NCBI GenBank assembly: GCA_000318405.1
Contig: KB291725.1
Location: 29,108-93,107 of the forward strand
Length of the DNA stretch: 64,000 nucleotides
Direction of reading: 5' to 3'
From: Brevundimonas diminuta 470-4
Lineage (GTDB): Bacteria; Pseudomonadota; Alphaproteobacteria; Caulobacterales; Caulobacteraceae
Position numbers and translations under genes: made by a program. The notes beneath the pieces were generated by a model, which did not search any database, was not told where the DNA came from, and was given only the letters and a program-made list of their open reading frames with translations. Below, piece after piece: positions 57,095 through 64,000 of the stretch (position 1 is the first letter of the stretch; each line of letters starts with the position of its first letter).

Positions 57095-59608
57095 TTGTCA
57101 GCGCCCTGGCGTCAACCGCTTCGATCAGTGCTCCTGCGGCGGCGTCCGGCTCAGTACGGCATTTCGCAAGAGAATGACGGCAAGGAAGTTCAATACAATC
57201 TGATTCTGGGTGGAGCTTTCGCCGACGGCCGGGGCCACTTGACCTTTGCTGCGTCGCATAACACCCGCGACGGGATCCAGCAGACGGCGCGGGAAATTTC
57301 GCGTTCAGCGCGTTATTGCTTCAACGACGGGTCCTGCGTTCCGGATGGCTCGCCCACGACAGGCGACGGCACCTTCTCGATCTCGCCGTCGGCCACGAAT
57401 GCGCAACTGAATGAGTATCTCGCTTACTTCACGGCGCGCGGGCTGACGAACCCTGATCTGATCTATGGCGGTCAGCGCTTGGGCTTCAATCCCGATGGCT
57501 CGCTGTTCATCGCGGGGACGGGCGACGGGACGTTCGGCTACAAGGGACCGAACACCTCGGGCTGGAACCCGGACGAGATGTTCCTGTACGACTTCAACCC
57601 GGTGAACCTGCTGCAGTCGCCGTACGAGCGCACGAACTTCTACAGCCAGATGAAGTACGATCTGACCGATCGTATCCAGTTCTATGGCGATGCTCTGTTC
57701 AGCACCTACAGCAGCTCGAACGAGCTGGCTGAATCGCCGGCCGGTTTCTCGATCCCGGTCGCGACTACCGGGACACTGCCCACTGAGGTGCGTGACCTCC
57801 TCACCCGCGCTGGCGTCAGCACCTTCTCGCTGTCGCGCCGCACCAACGAACTGGGTCCGCGTAAGTATAACTACGACACGACCGCCTATCAGGCGACGGG
57901 CGGTTTCCGCGGCACGCTCCCGCCGATCAACGGCAGCGAATGGGCCTATGATGTCTATGCGTCGTACGGCAAATATCGCAACACGCAAGAATATCTGGGC
58001 TTCCCCGAAGCCAACCGGATTCGCGCCGCCCTGGCTGGTTGCCCGACCGGTTCGCCGACGGGCCCGGTGGGCAGCCTCGGCAGCCCGACGACCTGCGTGC
58101 CGCTGAACCCCTTCGGCGCCAATAACATCACGAAGGAACAGGCCGAGTACATCGCCGCCAAGGGCCAACTGGGCAGTACGGAAATCGAACAGAAGAACGT
58201 CGTGGCCTCGGTGACGGGCGATCTGTTCGCTCTGCCGGCCGGCGCGGTGAGCTTCGCGCTCGGCGGCGAGTATCGCGACCTTTCGTACGACGACATGCCC
58301 CCCGAAGGCGTCCAGACCGGCACCTTGCTGGGCGGTAACTCGGCGGGGCCCGTCAAGGGCTCTTACGACGTCTGGGAAGTCTTCGGCGAGCTGCGCGTCC
58401 CGCTGCTGGCTGATCAGCCTTTCGCCCACTACCTCGGCCTGGAAGGCGGCTATCGCTGGTCGGACTATTCGACCGGCCAGACCACCGAGACCTGGAAGTA
58501 CGGCGGCGAGTGGGCTCCGGTCGACTGGATGCGCTTCCGCGCCCTGCAGCAGCGGGCGGTGCGCGCGCCTTCGCTGGGTGAACTGTACGCCACCCGTCAG
58601 GAGGGCTACCCCGGCGTGACGACCGGCAACCTGGACCCCTGTGACAAGGACAGCGCGGCTCGCACGGGCGCCAATGCGTCCCAGGTTCTGGCGCTCTGCC
58701 AGGCGCAATCTTCCAAGATCACCGCGACCTGGGATTCGGTCGGGACGCAATACCGCACATTCTCGGGCGGCAACCTGAACCTGAGCCCGGAAACGGCGGA
58801 TTCGACCACCATCGGCGCCGTCTTCCGCGCCCCGGCGTCGGTTCCGTCCTGGGCGTCGAGCCTGACGGCGACAATCGACTACTTCAACATCAAGATCGAC
58901 GACGTCATCAGCTCCATCGGCTTCTCGACCTCGCTGTCGCGCTGCTTCAACGCTGATTTCAACCCGACCTTCAGCAACTCGAACGTCTATTGCCAGAATC
59001 TGCATCGTGACGCCGATACGGGTTACCTGACGAGCACGGGTCTGGATGGCTACATCACTGCGACGAACGCCAACCTGGCTGTGTTCAAGGCCTCAGGCGT
59101 CGACCTGGCGATCAACTATAACATCACGCCTGCCGATTATGGCGCGCCGTCGTGGTTGGGCCGTCTAGGCTTCTCGACCCAGGGCACCTGGTACGAGAAC
59201 CAACAGTTCCAGTCTGACGCCGCCAGCCCGATCAGCGACAGTTTCGTTGGCGGGATCGGCGACGGTACGCCGGGTGAGACCACCCTGCCGGAATGGAAGT
59301 TCAACACCCGCTTCTCGTGGGCGTATGAGAACTTCTCGGCGTCGCTGCGCTGGACCTACATTAGCAGCGTTGTCGACGATGCGGCCGACGTGGCTTCGGG
59401 CGACATCGGCAAGATCGACGCTTACAACTACTTCTATCTGAACGGCTCCTGGGCCGTGAACGATACGATCGAGCTGTTCGGCGGTATCGATAACCTGTTC
59501 GACAAGGGTCCGCCGCGTTACGCGAGCGGCTTCCAGTATCAGACCGATCCGTCGACCTATGACGTCATCGGCCGTTACTTCTACATCGGCGCGCGGGCCC
59601 GCTTCTAA
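57095..59608 (+). pseudogene. TonB-dependent receptor lacking signal peptide and plug
   Basis: From about 57152 the frame encodes outer-membrane barrel sequence of the large Caulobacter-type TonB-dependent receptors: EVQYNLILGGAFADGRGHLT, then TEIEQKNVVASVTGDLFALPAG, ALQQRAVRAPSLGELYA and the ending FYIGARARF with terminal Phe. There is no signal peptide, TonB box or plug domain. The residues before QYGISQEN (RSVLLRRRPA) are just the antisense of the neighbouring gene. Full-length relatives are near 1000 residues, so roughly 200 or more N-terminal residues are missing. The barrel itself has no stops. As it stands it cannot be exported. Confidence 0.82.
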
Positions 59609-59632
59609 GAAGCATATAGCCTTGCATCGAGG

Positions 59633-59665
59633 GGCGGCGGGTCTAACGGCCCGCCGCCTTCTTGT
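59633..59665 (+). terminator. Rho-independent terminator after the receptor gene
   Basis: GGCGGCGGG and CCCGCCGCC form a perfect nine-base stem around an eight-base loop. A T-rich tail, TTCTTGTCGTTTTT, follows. It lies 25 bases beyond the receptor stop. Confidence 0.85.
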
Positions 59666-59814
59666 CGTTTTTAAGCGGGATGACAGACTTCAAGCGCCGT
59701 TGTGCAGCGCGCACGCGACACAGGGCGATGACCTTCTGATCATCACCGAATGGCGTCGTATCACTATCGAAAGGGAAAGGCGGTGCGCCACTCCCTCAAA
59801 AGCTTGAGAAGGAG
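59666..59814. other. Intergenic stretch before tRNA-Asp with no feature seen
   Basis: These 149 bases lie between the receptor terminator and the tRNA. Only short frames without coding character are present. A near-palindrome, GCGCCACTCC...GGAGTGGCGC at 59786-59820, runs into the tRNA 3' end and could serve as its terminator. Confidence 0.5.
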
Positions 59815-59891
59815 TGGCGCGAGTGACGGGGCTCGAACCCGCGACCTCCGGCGTGACAGGCCGGCACTCTAACCAACTGAGCTACACCCGC
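59815..59891 (-). tRNA. tRNA-Asp (anticodon GUC)
   Basis: The minus strand folds into a standard 77-base cloverleaf. The acceptor stem is GCGGGTG with CACTCGC (one G-T pair), the D-arm starts TAGCTCAGTTGG, the anticodon loop CTGTCAC gives GTC, and the T-arm is GGGTTCGAGCCCC. The discriminator G and 3' CCA are encoded. The following 198 bases to the oligopeptidase gene show nothing further. Confidence 0.96.
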
Positions 59892-60089
59892 GTTTCTCTC
59901 CCCGCGAGGAGGAGAGGAAGGAGCGGATACGGGGCGTCGCCGCTTCGGTCAAGCGCATTGTCGCGATTTTTGATAAAAATCTGCGAATTCAGGTGTTAGC
60001 GACGTTTTTGCGGGGCTCAGAGCTCTGGCGGGAGCGGGGGTGTCATGCGCGCCGACATCCCCCGGATTGATGCAGCGCGCCCGCCTGAC

Positions 60090-62267
60090 TCAGGCCTTCT
60101 CCCAGCCCTTTTCGATGGCCCAGACGGCGAAGGCGTAGTCGTGGGCGATGTCCTTCAGATAGTCGAACCGGCCCGATGAAGCGAAGTGGCCCGCCTCCAT
60201 GTTGATCTTCAGAAGGACAGGTTTGCCGGAGGTCGAGGCGGGACGCAGTTTAGCCACCCACTTCTCAGGCTCCCAATAGGTGACGCGCGGATCGGATAGG
60301 CCGCCGGTCGCCAGCAGGGCGGGGTAGGGCTTGACCTCGATCTGATCGTAGGGGCTGTAGGAGTGGATGTAGTCGTAGGCGGCGGCGTCCTCCAGCGGGT
60401 TGCCCCACTCGGGCCATTCCGGCGGCGTCAGAGGCAGGCTGGTGTCGCTTATGGTGTTGATGACGTCGACGAAGGGCACGCCGCCGATCACGCCAGCCCA
60501 CAGTTCGGGCCGCATATTGGTGATGGCGCCCATCAGCAGGCCCCCGGCCGAGCGGCCCTCGGCGACGATGTTCCCGGCCTTGGTGTAGTTGCGCGCAATC
60601 AGATGGTCCGCGGCGGCGATGAAGTCGGTGAAGGTGTTCTTCTTGGTGAAGCGTCGTGCGGTCAGGAACCAGTTCCAGCCCTTGTCCGAGCCGCCGCGAA
60701 TATGTGCGATGGCGTAAATGAAGCCGCGATCGACCAGCGACAGGCGGTTGGTCGAGAAACTCGCCGCCATCGGAATGCCATAGGAGCCGTAGCCATAGAG
60801 CAGCAGCGGCGCCGAGCCGTCGATTGGCGTGTCCTTGCGACGCAGCACCGTCACCGGCACCAGTTCACCGTCCGAAGCCGGGGCGTTCAGCCGTTCGACC
60901 ACATAGTCGGCCGGGTCGTGGCCCGAGGGGATATCCTGAACCTTGCGCAGGGTGCGCTCGCGCGTCTTCAGGTCGTAGTCATAGGTTGAGGTCGGCGTCG
61001 ACGGCGAGTTGTAGCCATAGCGCATGACCGTGGTGTCGAACTCCGACGCGCCGCCCAGCGACAGGGCGTAGGCGGGCTCGTCCACGGCGATCTCATGCTC
61101 GGCGCCCGCGCGGTCGCGGATGACGATCTTGGTATTGGCGTCTGCGCGTTCCTGACGGCCCAGATAGTCCTTCACCAGGGCCACGCCCTCGATGAAGCGG
61201 CCGGGCGTGTGAGGGATCAAATCCGTCCAGTTGGCTTTGCCGGGGGAGGCGGTCGGGGCCTCCACGACCTTGAAGTCGATGGCGTCGTCGGCGTTGGTGC
61301 GGATGACCCAGCGGTCGCCCCAGTGGTCCAGGTCATACAGGCGGCCGACGTGGCGCGGCTCGACCACCACAGGCGTCGCCGTGGGGTTCGCGGCCGGGAT
61401 GATACGGCTTTCTGAGGTTTCCTGATTGGCGATGTTGATGACCAGGAAGGCGTCATCGGCGGTGCGGCCGATGCCCTGGAACATGCCCTCATCGGTTTCT
61501 TCGTTGACCAGGGCGGTCTCGCCGCCGCGCGCAGGGCGTCGGAAGATCTTGTCGGGGCGGCCGTTATCGTCGCGGTTGGTCCAGAAGATCCACTGGCTGT
61601 CGGGCGAGAAGGTGAAGTTGGCGCTGGCCGATTCGATCGGGTCGGGCAGCACTTCGCCGGTCGCCAGATCCTTCACATAGATCTTGTAGACTTCGGACCC
61701 CTGCGCGTCCTCGGCATAGCCGAACAGGGCGTGGTCGGGGCTGTGTTCGGTCGCCGAGACTTCCGAATACGCCTTGCCCTCGGCCAGTTTGTTGCAGTCG
61801 AGGAGGATGACCTCGCCGTCGCTGCGTCCGCGCGGGCGGCGGCAGTAGAGCGGGTGCTGGTCGCCGGTGTTGTAGCGGACGTAATATTCCCACGGGCCGT
61901 CGGCGGCGGGGACGGAGCTGTCGTCCTCCTTGATGCGACCCTTCATCTCCTCGAACATCTGAGCCTGCAACGGCAGGGTCGAGGCCATCATGGCCTCGCG
62001 ATAGGCGTTCTCGGCCGTCAGGTGCTCCTTGACGTCGGCCTTGATCAGCGAGGGGTCGCGCAGCACGGCCTGCCAGTTGTCGTCCTTCATCCACTGATAA
62101 TCGTCGACGCGGACGCGGCCCAACTGCTCGATGCGGACAGGGACCTTTTTGGCGACGGGCGGCGTGGGCTTGGGCATTGAGGCTCCGGTGCTCTGGCGGG
62201 CAAGGGCGGGGGAGGCGGCGATCACGCCGACAGCGGCGGTTGAAGCGATCAATTCGCGACGGTTCAT
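60090..62267 (-). CDS. ptrB: S9-family prolyl oligopeptidase / oligopeptidase B
   Basis: This 725-residue serine peptidase starts MNRRELIASTAAVGVIAAS, a twin-arginine-like export signal ending near ALA-RQ. A beta-propeller domain (about 75-440) follows. The alpha/beta-hydrolase domain has the nucleophile Ser573 in VAEGRSAGGLLMGA and the catalytic His in MEAGHFASSGR; an Asp lies in the segment before it. DYQWMKDDNWQAVL and RGGSDKGWNW match oligopeptidase B, which cuts after basic residues in short peptides. A periplasmic location is inferred from the signal. Confidence 0.92.
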   Translation of the reverse strand: MNRRELIASTAAVGVIAASPALARQSTGASMPKPTPPVAKKVPVRIEQLGRVRVDDYQWMKDDNWQAVLRDPSLIKADVKEHLTAENAYREAMMASTLPLQAQMFEEMKGRIKEDDSSVPAADGPWEYYVRYNTGDQHPLYCRRPRGRSDGEVILLDCNKLAEGKAYSEVSATEHSPDHALFGYAEDAQGSEVYKIYVKDLATGEVLPDPIESASANFTFSPDSQWIFWTNRDDNGRPDKIFRRPARGGETALVNEETDEGMFQGIGRTADDAFLVINIANQETSESRIIPAANPTATPVVVEPRHVGRLYDLDHWGDRWVIRTNADDAIDFKVVEAPTASPGKANWTDLIPHTPGRFIEGVALVKDYLGRQERADANTKIVIRDRAGAEHEIAVDEPAYALSLGGASEFDTTVMRYGYNSPSTPTSTYDYDLKTRERTLRKVQDIPSGHDPADYVVERLNAPASDGELVPVTVLRRKDTPIDGSAPLLLYGYGSYGIPMAASFSTNRLSLVDRGFIYAIAHIRGGSDKGWNWFLTARRFTKKNTFTDFIAAADHLIARNYTKAGNIVAEGRSAGGLLMGAITNMRPELWAGVIGGVPFVDVINTISDTSLPLTPPEWPEWGNPLEDAAAYDYIHSYSPYDQIEVKPYPALLATGGLSDPRVTYWEPEKWVAKLRPASTSGKPVLLKINMEAGHFASSGRFDYLKDIAHDYAFAVWAIEKGWEKA

Positions 62268-62338
62268 GGCGTGGGCTTCCCCCTAATATCAATTGAGCCG
62301 GACCTTGTGCCCGGCGACGCTCGGCGTCAAATGGCGTC

Positions 62339-63172
62339 ATGGTCATTCAGGATCTTCCGCCCGAACAACCGGCTGTCGTCGCCGCTGCGCCGCCCGAATG
62401 GGATCTGACCGTCGGGGTCATCAACGCCACTGTGCAACTGGATCAGGCCATCGACGGCGGGCAGAGGAAGGTCGGTACCGGCTTCCTTATTTCGGCGCCC
62501 AGTCCGGATGGAGCGCCGCGCGTCCTGCTGGTCACGGCGCGCCATGTGCTGGATGTCATGCCGGGGCGTCAGGCGCGGATCGGCTGGCGCACGGCCGAGG
62601 CGGATGGCGGCTGGAAATTCACGCCGGAAACCCTGACCATCCGCGATGCGGCGGGCGAACCGATCTGGACCTCCCACCCCGAGCGGGACGTGGCGGTGAT
62701 GCAAATCTCGGCGCCGCCCGCCTTCGCTCAGGCGGCGATCCCGGCGGGCTGGCTGGCCGATCAGGGAGCGTTCGACCGCTGGCGGATGGGGCCGGGGGAT
62801 GAACTGATGGCGCTGGGCTATCCGCACGGCTTGTCGGCCAACCGGGCTGGTTTCCCGATCCTGAGGCTGGGGCGGATCAGTTCATGGCCGCTGACGCCAA
62901 TCCGCCATTTCCCGACCTTCCTGCTCGACTTCGTGGTGGCGCAGGGCAATTCGGGCGGCCCGGTCTTCTGGACCCCGGCGGCGCGTCGCGTGCCGGGCGC
63001 GCCGGTTCCCGACCACCCCTTCATCGCCGGAGTGTTGGTGCAGGAGGTCCAGAGCGGCGGCCAGGGCATCGACCTGGGCGTCGTGGTCCATGCCGACTAT
63101 GTGCGCGAGACGATCGCCCTGCTGGATCAGTCGACCGCCAAGCCAGAAACACAGTCGAACGCCGCGCAGTAG
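62339..63172 (+). CDS. Trypsin-like serine protease
   Basis: This 277-residue protein has the complete S1-family triad: His69 in LLVTARHVLDV, Asp117 in HPERDVAVMQI and Ser205 in VAQGNSGGPVFW. GTGFLISAP precedes the His as in HtrA/trypsin-like folds, but no PDZ domain follows. There is no obvious signal peptide (N-terminus MVIQDLPPEQPAVVAAAPPE), so it may be cytoplasmic, or the start is wrong. It is divergent from the oligopeptidase gene and overlaps the end of the convergent gene by 46 bases. Confidence 0.85.
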   Translation: MVIQDLPPEQPAVVAAAPPEWDLTVGVINATVQLDQAIDGGQRKVGTGFLISAPSPDGAPRVLLVTARHVLDVMPGRQARIGWRTAEADGGWKFTPETLTIRDAAGEPIWTSHPERDVAVMQISAPPAFAQAAIPAGWLADQGAFDRWRMGPGDELMALGYPHGLSANRAGFPILRLGRISSWPLTPIRHFPTFLLDFVVAQGNSGGPVFWTPAARRVPGAPVPDHPFIAGVLVQEVQSGGQGIDLGVVVHADYVRETIALLDQSTAKPETQSNAAQ

Positions 63173-63843
63173 CGGCGGCGCATTTCGTTTCTGATCAAGG
63201 CCGGATCTTCCGGGCTGGCCTGGCTGACCTGGGCGTACCAGACATCCCAGCCGATCGGTTTCTTGGTCGGCAGATAGTCCACGCCGTGCAGCGCCAGGAC
63301 GCGGGCGATCCCTGCGGCTTGCCAGGCTTTCTCGGCTTCGAGATCGGGGTATAGCTCGGTCATCCAACTGCGCAGCAGCGCTGCCTTTTCGGGCGGCATC
63401 TCATCGACCTTCCAGTCGCGGATCGAGCGTTCGGTTGCTGAGCGGCTGCCGCTATAGAAACTGTCGGTAAAGGCTCGGGCGGCCTCAATATGCTCCGGGC
63501 CCGGCTCGGGGCCTTCCCACGGTTGACGCAGCGGTTCGTCGCCTTCAGTCAGGATGTCGAAGGGCAGTTCGATCGTGAAAGGGACGCCTAGGGGCTGGGC
63601 GACGCGCCCTCGGAACACGATCGCCAGTGCGGCCTGCTGAAAGCCTGCATCGGCCGGCTTGGCCGATACCGCCGCGCACCGGGCGAGGGCGCCGCTTGCG
63701 TTGTTCATGCACTCGAGCGTGACGGTTCCGTTTATCCGCAGGTCTCTGGCCAAGGCGGGGTAGTCGGAACGTGTTACATCCGGGGGCGTCTCCCAGTGCG
63801 CAGGTTCGACCAGCAAAGCCAAGGTCGCCAGCACCGTAATCAT
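63127..63843 (-). CDS. Exported protein with TonB-C-terminal-like domain
   Basis: This 238-residue protein has a short hydrophobic N-terminus (MITVLATLALLVEPA) that may be a signal peptide. Residues about 20-95 resemble the TonB C-terminal domain: PALARDLRINGTVTLECMNNASGALARCAAVSA, then FQQAALAIVFRGRVAQPL. The C-terminal half (EHIEAARAFTDSFYSG onwards) is helical and unfamiliar. There is no Pro-rich spacer or long anchor, so it is unlikely to be a working TonB. It overlaps the protease gene end by 46 bases. Confidence 0.7.
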   Translation of the reverse strand: MITVLATLALLVEPAHWETPPDVTRSDYPALARDLRINGTVTLECMNNASGALARCAAVSAKPADAGFQQAALAIVFRGRVAQPLGVPFTIELPFDILTEGDEPLRQPWEGPEPGPEHIEAARAFTDSFYSGSRSATERSIRDWKVDEMPPEKAALLRSWMTELYPDLEAEKAWQAAGIARVLALHGVDYLPTKKPIGWDVWYAQVSQASPEDPALIRNEMRRRYCAAFDCVSGLAVD

Positions 63844-63928
63844 ATAGTGGGCTCCCGATTATGCAGTTCTAGCGACGGTTGCGGCTGTGGTGCAAAAGGC
63901 GCTTTACGCTCAAGTCATGGAACAGCGA

Positions 63929-64000
63929 TCAGCCCGCCAGTGCGTCCACAGTCATCCGTTGCAGCAGTTCCCCGCCCTGACCGACTGCGGCCAGACGGCT
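63929..64000 (-). CDS. C-terminal end of a gene running off the window
   Basis: The last 23 codons of a minus-strand frame are visible, reading SRLAAVGQGGELLQRMTVDA and ending LAG-stop. Codon use fits a real gene. It is too short to name. The gene starts beyond the right edge of the window. Confidence 0.5.
   Translation of the reverse strand, partial: SRLAAVGQGGELLQRMTVDALAG

Noticed and set aside
59559-59807. 82-codon frame overlapping the receptor end and terminator
   Set aside because: It runs through the terminator hairpin, starts inside the receptor gene and has no coding character.

Overview
The window is high-GC chromosomal DNA from an alphaproteobacterium. It most resembles Caulobacterales, and Brevundimonas is my best guess. 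The reasons are strong G/C bias at third codon positions, frequent GTG and TTG starts, many start/stop overlaps (ATGA, TGATG, TTGA), a tpiA-secG-pyrG block, a divergent xerD/aroK-aroB pair, alphaproteobacterial families such as DUF2842 and type-2 CtaA, and a Caulobacter-type TonB-dependent receptor. The genus is inferred from gene content; no rRNA is present.

Layout. 1-143: a 29-bp perfect inverted-repeat pair (REP-like). 144-6317 (minus): a SurA/PpiD-like chaperone followed by trpE, trpG, trpD and trpC, with a small opposite-strand gene between trpE and trpG. 6448-9660 (plus): tpiA, secG, pyrG and a 42-residue membrane peptide, then a nearly gene-free stretch to 10053. 10054-12683: a convergent SDR and acyl-CoA dehydrogenase, then tRNA-Ser(UGA). 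12943-18173: a DMT exporter, RlpA, and an overlapping tmk-holB-tatD-MBL operon. 18317-22008: a dicarboxylate symporter, a terminator, a cobalamin riboswitch and a BtuB-type receptor. 22054-26664: two small membrane proteins, ctaA, cobS, ohr, a C-terminal J-domain protein and BolA. 26771-34321 (plus): a hybrid histidine kinase, an ATP-dependent DNA ligase, MscS, threonine aldolase and an Atm1-type ABC exporter. 34328-43468: a response-regulator pair, accA, xerD, aroK-aroB, a GNAT enzyme with a probable frameshift, MliC, tadA and rluB (with overlapping divergent starts), a GFA protein, rsmD and YjhX. 43653-51955: a low-molecular-weight phosphatase, mutL-rrf2-membrane protein with a perfect palindromic operator, YceI and a cytochrome b561-YceI fusion, aroC, a DnaJ-like protein and pdxH. 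51966-56721: TetR, uridine kinase, an acyl-CoA ligase, a DUF1499 protein and an MBL hydrolase. 56775-59608: two head-to-head genes that both appear cut at one point near 57150. 59815-64000: tRNA-Asp(GUC), an S9 oligopeptidase, a trypsin-like protease, a TonB-C-like protein and the end of one more gene.

Functionally this is mainly a housekeeping segment. aroK, aroB and aroC feed chorismate to trpEGDC; tmk, holB, mutL, xerD and the ligase serve DNA metabolism; tadA, rluB and rsmD modify RNA; ctaA supplies heme A; and the riboswitch-controlled receptor imports B12. I see no CRISPR array, insertion sequence, prophage or conjugative module. The points most worth a second look are the shared truncation at about 57150, the frameshift at 39160-39164, the Rrf2 palindrome at 44586-44602, the isolated DNA ligase, and the Cle-like response regulator.
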